From positions 8,226 through 72,225 of the forward strand of contig CAZKIU010000017.1 of NCBI GenBank assembly GCA_964552955.1: 64,000 nt of DNA, read 5' to 3'. Positions 1 through 8,983 of the stretch are shown piece after piece (the first letter of the stretch is position 1; every line of letters begins with the position of its first letter). Position numbers and translations under genes: made by a program. The notes beneath the pieces are model-generated. The model was not told where the DNA came from, did no database searches, and was given only the letters and a program-made list of their open reading frames with translations. This DNA is from UBA1413 sp964552955 (GTDB taxonomy: Bacteria; Bacteroidota; Bacteroidia; Bacteroidales; Prolixibacteraceae).

Positions 1-356
1 CAGCAGGAGAGGATGCCTTTGTAGTTTTGCTGCCGGGAGTGAAAAACCTCGGCGAATGTACCGGGAAATTTGCACAGGGACCTTTGGCAGATTACACCAA
101 AGCCCTGGAAGAATGGAAGGTCGTCACTGAGAAACTGGACTCTGTCCTGAAGGCAGGAGCTGAAGAAGCCCAGAAGAGTGCTGGCACGGTCATCCCCCTC
201 CTGGAATCTCTGCTTGGTCGCACCAAATCCTTCGACGAGGCAGGCCAGTCTTTCCTGGGTGAATTTGAAAAATGCCCCGAATCCCTGAAAGCCGGAATAG
301 GGGAGATCCAGTCGGCTATCAACGTCACCCTCGATATGATCAAAACCAAGTATTGA
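1..356 (+). CDS. C-terminal part of an unrecognised protein (5' partial)
   Basis: The reading frame is open from base 3 through the left edge and ends with TGA at 354-356, so about 117 C-terminal residues are visible and the start lies outside the window. The visible part is Ala/Glu/Lys/Leu-rich and predicted to be mostly helical, with two Cys residues (in GECTGKF and EKCPESL) and no motif that I recognise. It converges with the rhamnosidase gene on the other strand, with only 37 bases between the two stops. An in-frame TTG at 27 could be mistaken for a start, but coding continues upstream of it. Function unknown. Confidence 0.55.
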   Translation, partial: AGEDAFVVLLPGVKNLGECTGKFAQGPLADYTKALEEWKVVTEKLDSVLKAGAEEAQKSAGTVIPLLESLLGRTKSFDEAGQSFLGEFEKCPESLKAGIGEIQSAINVTLDMIKTKY

Positions 357-393
357 AGATTGTTTTTCACCGCAGTCAACGGGGTACTGCCGT

Positions 394-3372
394 TCAAAGG
401 GCCGGGCGCACTGAGAAGCTGTATTTTCCCTGTCCGACCCGGTATACGGCATACTCCCCTTTGATCCCTTCAAAGCGGGGTTTCCCGGAACTCTTCACAG
501 ACGGTTTACGGGAAGCACTCCTTTCCAGCGGAATATCTACTTTGTGGTCTGCACCCAGCGGCACGTAAACCTTGCCTTCAGCACCTACCGGAACGGTCAC
601 CTCCATCCGGAACCCCTCCTTGTCCCTGGTCCAGGAGGAGGCCGCCAGGCCATAGGGGGTTTCGAGGGAGTAGGCGGACTGGTTAAGGTCACCGGCAGGC
701 TGCGGGCGGAAGATGATATTCCGGTAGCCTGGAGCTGCAGGATCGGCACTGAGCCCGGCCAGTGTGCGGTAGAACCAGACAATTCCTCCGCCGAACATGG
801 GATGGTTGCGCGAGTTGCCGCCGTCCCACTGTTCCCAGGTGGTGGTAGCTCCCTGGCTGATCCACCAGCCGAAGCTGGGTTGGGTGGTTTTCTTCATCGC
901 CTCCCACGCCAGGTCATGCATGCCGTTTTCTGAGAGCACCTCGAAGAAAAACTGGGTGCCGAAGATCCCGGTGTCGAGGTGGCCGCCATTGCGGGCGATA
1001 TCCTCCCTCAGGGCTTCCAGCACACGCGCTTTACGCTCCTCCGGAATCCCTATTTTTAGGGCGAAGATGTTGCCCCCGTAAGGGCCATAGCTCCCCTTTT
1101 CTGCATTGTAGAACTTCCGGTGGAAGGCTTCCTTAGTACGGTCAGCCAACTGCTGGTATTTGTCAGCCTCTACGGCTTTACCCAGCACCCGGGCCGACTG
1201 GCTGGTCAGTGCAGCACACCGCCAGAGAAAAAAGGTGTGGACCATATCGGCAGGCGGAAGCTCCCCGGGCGCCACCCAGTCCCCAAGGTTGATCCACGGA
1301 TTGGGATGGGCCGGATCAGGTGCCTGCGAATGCATGATCCCCTCGGCGTTGGTCCAGGTGAGCATATAACCCACATAGCCCTTCATGGCTTCGTAGTTGT
1401 CGTGCAGCATGGTGGTGTCGCCGTAGTGCGTGTAATACTCCCACGGCATGATGCAGATGGCAGCACCCCAGGCGGGCCCACCGCCGCATCCAGGCTGCCA
1501 GGGCGCCCCGTTGGGCACATAACCGTTCTCCTCATTCCGCGCGCCCCGCATGTCGCCGATCCATTTGGTGTAGAACGCCCGTGCATCATAGTTGTGCATC
1601 ACCGTCACGCAGGACACCTGCCCGTCGCCGGTGTAGGGCGATCGCTCGCGGTGCGGACAGTCGCTGGCCACACTCCCGTGCATGTTGTCGGTCTGGCTGC
1701 GCCGCCAGATCCGGTGTATCTTGTTGATCAGCGTGTCGGAAGAGGTGAAATGACCCGAGGTGGGGACCTCCGAATAGACCGCCTCCGCCGTGATATCGCC
1801 GGGTTGAAGTTCCCCCGGCCAGTTGATGATCTCCGCCTCACTGAAGACAAACCAGGTGAAACGCGCTGCATAGCTTTCACGACCCCCTCCGCGCAGGGTG
1901 TAAGAATTGTCGCCCATGGCCGACTCGCAGCGGTATTTGAGGTCGATTCTCCGGCCGGCTTCGCCCTCCACCCGGTTGATGCGGATCCACCCCGAGATCT
2001 CCTCCCCGAAGTCGACCAGGTAGTGGCCCTCGCCCAGTTTCTCGGTTCTGACGGGCTGTAGCCGCTCCATCACGCGGTCACCAGGGGCCAGCTGTGCCTG
2101 AAGTTTGCCGCCGGGGGCTTTTCTTATAGCTACCTTTTCCCATCCGGAATCATTGAATCCCGCTTCACACCAGCCGGGCTGTTCCAGCCGCGCATCATAG
2201 TGCTCGCCATCATAAACATTGTCGAGGAGGATGGGACTTTTTGATGCTTTCCAGTCGGGACCACTGGCGATCACCTCTTCGGTGCCGTCGGCATAGGTGA
2301 GATGGATCTGCCCCAGAAAACGGGGGGTGCCATACCCTTCACACCAGGAGCTGGCAGGGTTGTAAAAGCCGTTTCCCAGGATGACCCCGGCCGCATTGGC
2401 CCCTTTTCTGACCAGGGAGGAAATGTCGTAACAGAGGTAAAAGACCCGGTATTCGCTGAAGTTGTTGCCCGTCATGATGCCGATATCCCCGGCACTCTTG
2501 CGCGGGCCATAGAGGGAGAGGGCAGGGGCCATCACATCGTCGCTGACCTTCTGCCCGTTGATGTATAACTCGAAGAACCCCAATCCGGTGACATAAGCCT
2601 TGGCCGACCGGAGTTCTTTCTCCAGGGTAAAGCTCTTGCGCAGCAGTGGGGCCGGAGGGGGCATCTGGTCTGCCGGCCGGTGTTTAAAGCCCCCATTGGC
2701 AGGTCCCCGGTGAGGGGAACGGGGCAGGGGATTCTCTCCTTGCCAGGGAGCACCAATCCACACCCCTTTCCAGTCGGCGGCATCCAGCAACCCCATGCCC
2801 CAGAAGGCTGGCTCGCTCCAGCCACTAGCCTTGCCCTTGCGGTTCCACACCCTGACCTGCCACCAGCATTCCTGGCGCGAAAACAGCGGTTTTCCCCCGT
2901 AGGGAATATTCAGGGAGTTGGAGGAGTGCACCTTTCCGCTTGACCAAAGCAGGTCACGGCCTGCCAGAAGCCCCTCACGGCTTCCGCTGACCCTGATCTC
3001 CCAGGCGGATTGGGCCTCACCACGGTCGCGCTCCCCGGGCTGGTTCACCCAGGAGAGCCGTGGACGACCGATATCGACGGCCGAAGGATTGCTCCTGTCT
3101 TCGCAGGTCAGCTTCACAGGCCGCAACGTGGCGCCGGCTACCAGGGGCATGGCCACGAAAAGGATGGCCACGAGTAGCCACACGAGAACCCTCCCGTTCC
3201 CGGATATCCCTCGAGTCAGACCTCTTCCTGCCTGCAATGGCCTTTCCCCTGCAGTTAGAGCCGATGTCTGGGCTGATATCAGAACGGATGCCTGAGCGGA
3301 TGTACTGAATGGAACAGGTACGCTGTCATGAGCGGACCATGGACGATCAAAACTGAAAAGAGTAGTTCTCAT
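394..3372 (-). CDS. alpha-L-rhamnosidase, GH78 family, secreted
   Basis: Predicted to release terminal alpha-L-rhamnose from plant or algal polysaccharides or glycosides outside the cytoplasm. After a hydrophobic segment (about residues 62-80) come the N-terminal beta domains of GH78 proteins, with YDGEHYDAR near residue 390. The (alpha/alpha)6 barrel follows, with the signature DCPHRERSPYTGDGQ near residue 570 and TTTWEQWDG near 845, where the family's general base lies. The HPMFGG stretch and a C-terminal beta-sandwich complete the fold. The 61 residues before the hydrophobic segment look non-coding. A GTG at 3183, preceded at short distance by GGGAGG, would place the signal peptide at the N-terminus and may be the true start. 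The gene is complete, unlike the GH78 copy at 52948. Family certain; exact substrate unknown. Confidence 0.9.
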   Translation of the reverse strand: MRTTLFSFDRPWSAHDSVPVPFSTSAQASVLISAQTSALTAGERPLQAGRGLTRGISGNGRVLVWLLVAILFVAMPLVAGATLRPVKLTCEDRSNPSAVDIGRPRLSWVNQPGERDRGEAQSAWEIRVSGSREGLLAGRDLLWSSGKVHSSNSLNIPYGGKPLFSRQECWWQVRVWNRKGKASGWSEPAFWGMGLLDAADWKGVWIGAPWQGENPLPRSPHRGPANGGFKHRPADQMPPPAPLLRKSFTLEKELRSAKAYVTGLGFFELYINGQKVSDDVMAPALSLYGPRKSAGDIGIMTGNNFSEYRVFYLCYDISSLVRKGANAAGVILGNGFYNPASSWCEGYGTPRFLGQIHLTYADGTEEVIASGPDWKASKSPILLDNVYDGEHYDARLEQPGWCEAGFNDSGWEKVAIRKAPGGKLQAQLAPGDRVMERLQPVRTEKLGEGHYLVDFGEEISGWIRINRVEGEAGRRIDLKYRCESAMGDNSYTLRGGGRESYAARFTWFVFSEAEIINWPGELQPGDITAEAVYSEVPTSGHFTSSDTLINKIHRIWRRSQTDNMHGSVASDCPHRERSPYTGDGQVSCVTVMHNYDARAFYTKWIGDMRGARNEENGYVPNGAPWQPGCGGGPAWGAAICIMPWEYYTHYGDTTMLHDNYEAMKGYVGYMLTWTNAEGIMHSQAPDPAHPNPWINLGDWVAPGELPPADMVHTFFLWRCAALTSQSARVLGKAVEADKYQQLADRTKEAFHRKFYNAEKGSYGPYGGNIFALKIGIPEERKARVLEALREDIARNGGHLDTGIFGTQFFFEVLSENGMHDLAWEAMKKTTQPSFGWWISQGATTTWEQWDGGNSRNHPMFGGGIVWFYRTLAGLSADPAAPGYRNIIFRPQPAGDLNQSAYSLETPYGLAASSWTRDKEGFRMEVTVPVGAEGKVYVPLGADHKVDIPLERSASRKPSVKSSGKPRFEGIKGEYAVYRVGQGKYSFSVRPAL

Positions 3373-3794
3373 AGAAAAGGGTGTATAATAGCTGAATCAG
3401 CAAAAAACAAAGATACCGATTTAACATATTGAATGAAGCGCAGGCCCGGAAAAAGGCCGAGGTCATCTGCCATGAGTATGCAGCCACGTGACCACAGCTA
3501 ACTGCCAACCGCCAATTACCTACCATCAGTTACTAGACGCCATTTGTCAGGTATTAGCCGTTAAATGCAGCCGCCAGCCGCCATTTACCATCGGCTATGT
3601 ATCAGCAACTAAGCGCCACCAACCATGTATCAGCAGCAAGTCCAAGCCGCCAATTACCCGCCGCCCGCTGCAAGAGGGCTCTTGTTAGCACATCAAACAG
3701 TAATCCACACGATCCGATGGAAGGTGGAATACGAAAATGACGTCCCAGTAACTTGGGATTCCCTTCATACAAGAATGTCCGCACAAGGGGGCCG
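3373..3794. other. intergenic region with degenerate short repeats
   Basis: This 422-base stretch lies upstream of the rhamnosidase and downstream of the molybdenum hydroxylase large subunit, both read leftward. I see no gene in it. From about 3490 to 3690 it consists of loosely repeated units such as CCGCCAATTACC, ACTGCCAACCGCCAATTACC and ATGTATCAGCA. The short open frames that cross it are by-products of this repetition. The rhamnosidase promoter should lie at 3373-3480, but I could not assign one. Confidence 0.6.
3488..3690. repeat. degenerate interspersed repeats (CCGCCAATTACC-like)
   Basis: Variants of CCGCCAATTACC, CCGCCAGCCGCCATTTACC and CAGCAACTAAGC recur at irregular spacing across about 200 bases. 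The units are too diverged and irregular to be a CRISPR array, and there is no constant spacer length. Other intergenic regions in this window carry comparable arrays built from different units. Confidence 0.5.
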
Positions 3795-5927
3795 TCATTT
3801 CCGGGCCAGGGCTTCGAGCACCCTTTCGGGGGTCATGGGCATCTGGTAGAGCCGGGCGCCGCAAGCGTCAAAGATGGCATTGGCGAGGACCCCGCCCATG
3901 CAGATGATGGCCGGCTCACCCCCTCCCTGCGGGGCTTCCTTCTTGTCGAGGATCACCGTTTCGATCTTCGGAAGCCATGAAAAGAGCGGTATCTTATAGG
4001 TGCCGTAGTTGGTGGTTTTGATATTCCCGCCATGGAACTCAATATCTTCGGTAAGGGCATACCCCATCCCCATGGTGATACAGCTTTCCATCTGGATCAC
4101 CGATCCCTGGGGATTGACACAGAAGCCCATATCCTGGGCACAGACCACCCTGATGACTTTGATCTTTCCGGTGCGCTGATCCACTTCCACTTCGGCCATA
4201 TGGGCCACATAACTGCCGGCATCGAAGCCGCAGGCGATGCCCCAGCCCCGGCCAGAGGGAGCAGGGGCCGGTTTCCAGCCGAACCGCTCCGCCACAGCCT
4301 TGAGCACGCCAATCATCCTTTCGTCTTTGAGGTTTTTCAGCCGGAATTCCAGCGGGTCCATGCCGGCTGCCGATGCCATCATATCTATCTGGGATTCCCT
4401 GGCAAAGGTGTTGGTATTGTTGGCAGGCGCCCGCCAGGCCCCCGTTCCGAAGGGATGGCCATTGCGCCCCGACCAACTGGTGGTTTTGCGGTGCGGCACA
4501 TCATAAATGGTGTCGGAACCACGGGAACCGGCAAAATATTCATTGAAGTTCCACAGAACGATATTCCCCTGATCATCGATCCCTGAGGTGATCCTGACCA
4601 CCGCGGCAGGGCGGTATGTGTCGTAGAAAAACTCCTCGGCACGGCTAAACTGGAGCATAACCGGCTTGCCGGTCATTTTGGCCAGACGGGCAGCCTCTGT
4701 GGCCTGCGGGGCCGGAGCTTTCCCCCCGAAGGCTCCCCCCAGAAAGGGCGTGATGATCCTCACATCCTCGAGAGCCATCCCCAGCTCACGGGCGATGGTC
4801 TCCTGGTTGCCAAAGGGCGACTGAGTGCTCACGCGGGCCACCAGTTTATTCCCTTCCATCCAGGCCAGCGCCGTGTGTGGCTCAATAGGAGCATGGGCCA
4901 CATAACCGTCGTAAAACTCACTCTCCATGATCCGCGCCGACCGGGACTGGCCTTCAGCCAGCTCCCCCTTGATCTCCACCACCCGGCTGTCGGTGCCGGC
5001 TTTCAACAGATGAGTGAAAATCGTCTTTTCATTCACCTCCATCTCGTCAACGGCGTACTCTGCCTTGATCAGGGCCAGCGCCTGCTCAGCCTTCTCGGGG
5101 TTCTCGTGAAGAACAGCGATGAAGTTCCCGTCACGCACCACCTGTACCCCGTCGGCTTTTTCGGCTGCCGAGGTGTCGACCGACGTGAGCTTTGCAAAAT
5201 GGGAGGGCGGCCTCAGAATTTTGGCATACACCATCCCGGGCATCCTAAAGTCGCCGGCATATTTCGCCCTACCGGTCACCTTTTCAAGGGCATCAGCATG
5301 GGTGAGGGGTTTCCCCATGATTTTATATTCCGAAAAATCCTTAGGCTTCGGCTTCTCATCGAGGTGTTTTTCAATCTTCTTACCCTGGGTGAGCTGGCTG
5401 TAGGTCACTCTCTTCCGTTTTTTGCCCCTGGCAGAAATGACACCGTCGCTGATGGTCAGTTTCTCCACCGGGGTCTTGAGATGTTCAGCTCCCAGGGCGA
5501 GGAGGATCGCCCTGGCTTCGGCAGCAGCGGCCAGCATGGCCGGACCGAACTGCCTGGTGGTCAGCGATCCCCAGGTGCCCGCATCGTACGGACAGAGTTC
5601 CGTGTCGCCCAGCACCATCGTTACCTTGTCAAGGGAAACGTCCAGCTCATCGGCCATCATCTGGGCCAGTGAGGTGATGATTCCCTGACCCATCTCGATC
5701 TTCCCCGAATAACAATAAACGGTACCGTCTTCGGCCACCCGCAGGAAGGCGTTGTAGTCTTTGGACAGACTTCGCCGTTGTTGTATGGTGTCAGCAGCCA
5801 CCGATTCCAAGGTGTCGCCGAGATTGAAAAGGATGTATATTCCTCCTCCCAACAGCTTGAAGAAATCACGCCGCCCAAGGCTGTGCGTCCCGGTTTCTTC
5901 TGGTTCATGGATAGTATTGGATTCCAT
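3795..5927 (-). CDS. molybdopterin-binding large subunit of a xanthine dehydrogenase/isoquinoline 1-oxidoreductase-type hydroxylase
   Basis: Catalytic subunit of a molybdenum hydroxylase that oxidises an N-heterocycle or aldehyde. The 710-residue protein starts with a twin-arginine-like stretch, GRRDFFKLLGGG (residues 18-29), as in IorB-type periplasmic enzymes. Cofactor-binding motifs follow, including GGAFGGKAPAPQ near residue 400. GGGEPAI near residue 670 carries the glutamate expected to act as catalytic base. The small 2Fe-2S subunit lies immediately upstream (41 bases), and the XdhC- and MocA-like maturation genes precede it, so the whole set appears to be one leftward operon. No FAD subunit is present, which fits the two-subunit IorAB type, where electrons usually leave through a cytochrome. 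The substrate cannot be told from the sequence. Confidence 0.88.
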   Translation of the reverse strand: MESNTIHEPEETGTHSLGRRDFFKLLGGGIYILFNLGDTLESVAADTIQQRRSLSKDYNAFLRVAEDGTVYCYSGKIEMGQGIITSLAQMMADELDVSLDKVTMVLGDTELCPYDAGTWGSLTTRQFGPAMLAAAAEARAILLALGAEHLKTPVEKLTISDGVISARGKKRKRVTYSQLTQGKKIEKHLDEKPKPKDFSEYKIMGKPLTHADALEKVTGRAKYAGDFRMPGMVYAKILRPPSHFAKLTSVDTSAAEKADGVQVVRDGNFIAVLHENPEKAEQALALIKAEYAVDEMEVNEKTIFTHLLKAGTDSRVVEIKGELAEGQSRSARIMESEFYDGYVAHAPIEPHTALAWMEGNKLVARVSTQSPFGNQETIARELGMALEDVRIITPFLGGAFGGKAPAPQATEAARLAKMTGKPVMLQFSRAEEFFYDTYRPAAVVRITSGIDDQGNIVLWNFNEYFAGSRGSDTIYDVPHRKTTSWSGRNGHPFGTGAWRAPANNTNTFARESQIDMMASAAGMDPLEFRLKNLKDERMIGVLKAVAERFGWKPAPAPSGRGWGIACGFDAGSYVAHMAEVEVDQRTGKIKVIRVVCAQDMGFCVNPQGSVIQMESCITMGMGYALTEDIEFHGGNIKTTNYGTYKIPLFSWLPKIETVILDKKEAPQGGGEPAIICMGGVLANAIFDACGARLYQMPMTPERVLEALARK

Positions 5928-5968
5928 AGGGATCTGCTTTATAAGTGAAAATGAATGGGTGACAGCTA

Positions 5969-6439
5969 TTATTTCTTTATTTTTTGGGCGGCCTCTTCGA
6001 TGGCGTCGATGATGCGCGTGTGGGCGCCACAGCGGCAGAGGTTATCTTCCATGCCGTCGATGATCTCCTCCCGCGTGGGAGACGCGTTGCGCAGCAGCAA
6101 GCCAGCAGCATTCATGATCATCCCCGGGGTACAGTAACCGCACTGAAGCGCATCATGGTCGATGAAGGCCTGCTGCAGCGGATGGAGCTGCTCCCCCTCA
6201 GCCAACCCTTCGATGGTCGTGATTTTGTGACCGGCCACATCCTCCATATAAATACCGCACGATCTCACCGGCTCTCCGTCCATCAGCACCGTGCACGAAC
6301 CGCAATAGCCCATCCCACAGCCGTATTTGGTCCCGGTAAGGTTGAAAACCGTCCGGAGAGCCCACAACAGACTCTGCGACGGGTCCAGGGGAATTTCCAC
6401 CTCTCTGCCGTTCAGTTCGAATTTGATCTTCTCTTCCAT
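5969..6439 (-). CDS. 2Fe-2S small subunit of the molybdenum hydroxylase
   Basis: Electron-transfer subunit carrying two 2Fe-2S clusters. The plant-type ferredoxin domain has Cys41, Cys46, Cys49 and Cys61 (CGMGYCGSC, then the Cys of VRSCGIY). The helical C-terminal domain has Cys100, Cys103, Cys135 and Cys137 (CGYCTPG and CRCG). Its 156 residues match the usual size of the CoxS/IorA family. It lies just upstream of the molybdopterin subunit in the same direction and is almost certainly its partner. It has no signal peptide of its own, so it would have to be carried out by the Tat signal of the large subunit. Confidence 0.92.
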   Translation of the reverse strand: MEEKIKFELNGREVEIPLDPSQSLLWALRTVFNLTGTKYGCGMGYCGSCTVLMDGEPVRSCGIYMEDVAGHKITTIEGLAEGEQLHPLQQAFIDHDALQCGYCTPGMIMNAAGLLLRNASPTREEIIDGMEDNLCRCGAHTRIIDAIEEAAQKIKK

Positions 6440-6512
6440 ATCCTTCAGAATCTATTAAAATGACATGAATAATTGCCTTCTTGCAAGTCAATAACACCTG
6501 CCGGCAGGAGGT

Positions 6513-7325
6513 TTATACTGGCGGGTGACTATGGCGATCTGGCGTTTCGGTTTTATTCAGCGCATTAATATACTCATTTTTCGTGTCAATATCCCTGGTG
6601 ATCTCCGCAGAATTCACCTCTACTTCCAGAATATCCTCCGGGTGAAGCACTGAAAGGGTCCGCAGTCCGCCTTCCGGAGGAAGGGTGAGGATTTCCCCGA
6701 GGTATTTCAGGTCGAAGAGGGTAGGGTGGCCCCGCTTCCCTCCGGAAACTGGAATCACGATGCTCTTTTGATTCCTCCGGAAAGCTTTAATGACCTCAAG
6801 GGTCACTTCCGGAGGAATGAAAGGCTGGTCGCCCAAGAAAAGCAGAAAAGCATCTGTCCCTTCCGGAAGCGCGGTGATGGCGCAGATCACCGAGGAGAGC
6901 ATGCCTTCGCTGAACTTTTCGTTGTGGCTGAAATGGAGCGGCAGACCTCCCAGGGCCCCCACAACTTCGTCGCGATGCGATCCGGTAACTACCATGATTT
7001 TTTCCACACCTGCGGAAAGGATGTTGTCAATGACCTGCCTGATCATGGGCCGGTCAGGACAGGGCAGAAGCAGTTTCTGCGTGCCCATCCTCCTGGATTC
7101 CCCGGCAGCCAAAACCACTGCCCACAGGCCGGCAGGTTCCCTGGTGATGGGGGACTCCTGGCTGATGCTGACACGCTCTCCGGAAGTAGTCCCCTTTGTG
7201 TCAGGGGAATAAATGCCCGTGATCACTCCTGGATTGTCCTTTTCCGGATCATCCTCCTGGTGCCTGCCTGAGGTTGCGTTGGATTCAATATCCTCGTACC
7301 TGTTTGGATCAAATTCTTTGTCCAT
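6513..7325 (-). CDS. MocA-like molybdenum cofactor cytidylyltransferase
   Basis: Nucleotidyltransferase that probably converts molybdopterin cofactor to its cytidine dinucleotide form for the adjacent hydroxylase. The nucleotide-binding signature AVVLAAGESRRMGTQKLLLP is present, followed by VVTGSHRDEV, SSVICAI and LFLGDQPF, all typical of the MobA/MocA family. About 65 acidic, probably unstructured residues precede the domain, which is unusual for this family. I chose the ATG at 7325 because the upstream continuation of the frame lies inside xdhC; even so it overlaps the end of xdhC by 17 bases, suggesting translational coupling. It lies between the XdhC-like gene and the hydroxylase subunits. 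Confidence 0.85.
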   Translation of the reverse strand: MDKEFDPNRYEDIESNATSGRHQEDDPEKDNPGVITGIYSPDTKGTTSGERVSISQESPITREPAGLWAVVLAAGESRRMGTQKLLLPCPDRPMIRQVIDNILSAGVEKIMVVTGSHRDEVVGALGGLPLHFSHNEKFSEGMLSSVICAITALPEGTDAFLLFLGDQPFIPPEVTLEVIKAFRRNQKSIVIPVSGGKRGHPTLFDLKYLGEILTLPPEGGLRTLSVLHPEDILEVEVNSAEITRDIDTKNEYINALNKTETPDRHSHPPV

Positions 7326-8523
7326 AGCCCTGGTTTCTGACCTGGATGATCTGTGCGGCGATGGCCACGGCAATCTCTTCCACCGTTTTGGCGCCAATGT
7401 CGAGCCCGATGGGGGTATAGACCCTGTTCCACTCTTCAGGGGTGGCCCATCCCTGCGCCAGAAAATGGCTCCTCATCTGTGCCACCTTGGCCTTACTGCC
7501 GATCATACCGATATAGGTGGCTTCCGTATGGATGCAATATTTCAATACAGCCCCATCGTTGCGGTGCCCATGGGTGACGATCACGATCCAGCTCTCCCGG
7601 CCAGCCTTCCAGTGCGCCAGTGCTTCCTCCGCCGGACCGGTGAGCAGATGATCGGCGTGGGGAAGATTTTCGATGGAGGCAAATGCAGGGCGGTCATCCC
7701 AGACCGTCACCTCAAAACCCAGCATCTTGGCCAGGGGCGTCAGGGCTTGCCCGATATGACCAGCCCCGGCTATGAACATGGCGGGCGAAGGAAGCACCAT
7801 CTCCAGCGTAACCAGACTCCTCCCCCGCGGGTCAGGGGAGAAGTGCCGGAAATCACCCCGCACGGGATGCTCCAGCATCCTGATCATCTCATCCCTGATG
7901 AATAAGGGCAGTGCAGGAGCAGAAGTTCCCTCCTGTGGGCTGGCCTCCTCTTGCAAGGCTCTGACCCCAAAGGTTCCCCGATGTGGCCCAGGACCCTCAG
8001 ATAAATAGTTCAATCCTGCAGGGTATTCTGTTGTCGTCCCTGCCAGGAACGTCCCACCCTCCCTGATGAGCCTCACGTGGCCTGCCGGTATCCACTGGCG
8101 TTGAATGGTCTCCCCTCCGGAAACAGACCAATCGGCCAGGGTAACCAGTATCCCGGGTTCACGCTGTGCAAGGGAATGGGCCATCTCCCGGAAAGGAGTG
8201 GCATTGCTCTCTGTCAGGGGCTGGAGCAGAACGGTCATATCGCCCCCGCAGATGGCCTCGCCGGAAACGATATCTCCGGCCAGGTTGACCCGCACCAGAC
8301 GCGGCCCTGGGGTGTCCTCAGCCACCGCCGATTCGCGCAGCACCGTGAGTTCTGCCAACCCGCCACCTACCGTACCCGCCAGCAGCCGCCCTCCTGCCAT
8401 CAGCGCCGAGGTGCCCGCTCCACGCGGTGTCGATCCCCGGGCCTCCACAACCGTCGTCAAAACAACCTGTTTATGCTCCCCGAGAAGCTCCTCTATGCGC
8501 AAATACACCATAATGTCAGCCAT
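7309..8523 (-). CDS. XdhC/CoxF-family molybdenum hydroxylase maturation factor
   Basis: Members of this family bind molybdenum cofactor and assist its sulfuration and insertion into xanthine dehydrogenase-type enzymes. The N-terminal XdhC/CoxI domain is shown by ARGSTPRGAGTSALM and GTVGGG. The C-terminal Rossmann domain contains FIAGAGHIGQALTPLAKMLG, then VTHGHRNDGAVL and YIGMIGSKAK. About 405 residues is normal for the two-domain form. The start is the ATG at 8523; a GTG one codon upstream is equally open. It is the first gene of the leftward molybdenum hydroxylase operon, so its promoter should lie between it and the tRNA-Pro terminator. No operator was recognised. Confidence 0.87.
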   Translation of the reverse strand: MADIMVYLRIEELLGEHKQVVLTTVVEARGSTPRGAGTSALMAGGRLLAGTVGGGLAELTVLRESAVAEDTPGPRLVRVNLAGDIVSGEAICGGDMTVLLQPLTESNATPFREMAHSLAQREPGILVTLADWSVSGGETIQRQWIPAGHVRLIREGGTFLAGTTTEYPAGLNYLSEGPGPHRGTFGVRALQEEASPQEGTSAPALPLFIRDEMIRMLEHPVRGDFRHFSPDPRGRSLVTLEMVLPSPAMFIAGAGHIGQALTPLAKMLGFEVTVWDDRPAFASIENLPHADHLLTGPAEEALAHWKAGRESWIVIVTHGHRNDGAVLKYCIHTEATYIGMIGSKAKVAQMRSHFLAQGWATPEEWNRVYTPIGLDIGAKTVEEIAVAIAAQIIQVRNQGYGQRI

Positions 8524-8664
8524 CACTTCGAGTTTTTAACGACCGCAAAGCATCGCCTTGTCGTTTCGTTGGGGTTGGTCCCGCCTCTGGCGAGTTGGAT
8601 ATTACCGGCGATTGTAGATCCATCTTCATATCCGATTCAGTGCACTAATTTAACGAATTCCGGC

Positions 8665-8712
8665 TTAAAAAGAAAAACAGCAAGCAATTGATTGACAATT
8701 ACTTGCTGTTTT
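8665..8712 (-). terminator. Rho-independent terminator of tRNA-Pro
   Basis: Read on the minus strand, AACAGCAAGTAATTG and CAATTGCTTGCTGTT form a stem of 15 pairs with one imperfect position and a five-base loop, followed by a run of T interrupted by one C. It lies 14 bases beyond the 3' end of tRNA-Pro. Confidence 0.75.
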
Positions 8713-8726
8713 GCATCATCTCTGGG

Positions 8727-8799
8727 TCGGGGTGACTGGACTTGAACCAGCGGCCTCGTCGTCCCGAACGACGCGCGCTACCAACTGCGCCACACCCCG
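8727..8799 (-). tRNA. tRNA-Pro (anticodon CGG)
   Basis: The minus strand folds as a cloverleaf. The acceptor stem pairs CGGGGTG with CACCCCG and has discriminator A. The D arm is GCGCAGTTGGTAGCGC. The anticodon stem pairs CGTCG with CGACG around the loop TTCGGGA, giving anticodon CGG, and the T arm contains GGTTCAAGTCC. The 3' CCA is not encoded. A long rightward open frame runs across the antisense of this tRNA and is an artefact; the real downstream gene starts at 8984. Confidence 0.95.
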
Positions 8800-8983
8800 G
8801 AGCCTTATGCATGGCCTGACCACTTTTGAGGCCGGGCCATCTGATCCATGGCTGTACTTCCGAAGAAGCCGCGCCATTTCCCTCAGGCGGCACAAAAATA
8901 ATATTTTCATTGATTCCCGGAGCAAATATTTTCTGATTTTCGCCAAATGGCGTAATTTGGGCCTTCCTTTAAATTTTCTGCTT

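Noticed and set aside
3480..3700. CRISPR array
   Set aside because: The repeat units are diverged and spacing is irregular, with no constant spacers and no cas genes in the window.
8711..8983. Extension of the Tricorn-like frame upstream across the tRNA-Pro region
   Set aside because: The region is the antisense of a tRNA gene, and the signal peptide starts at 8984.
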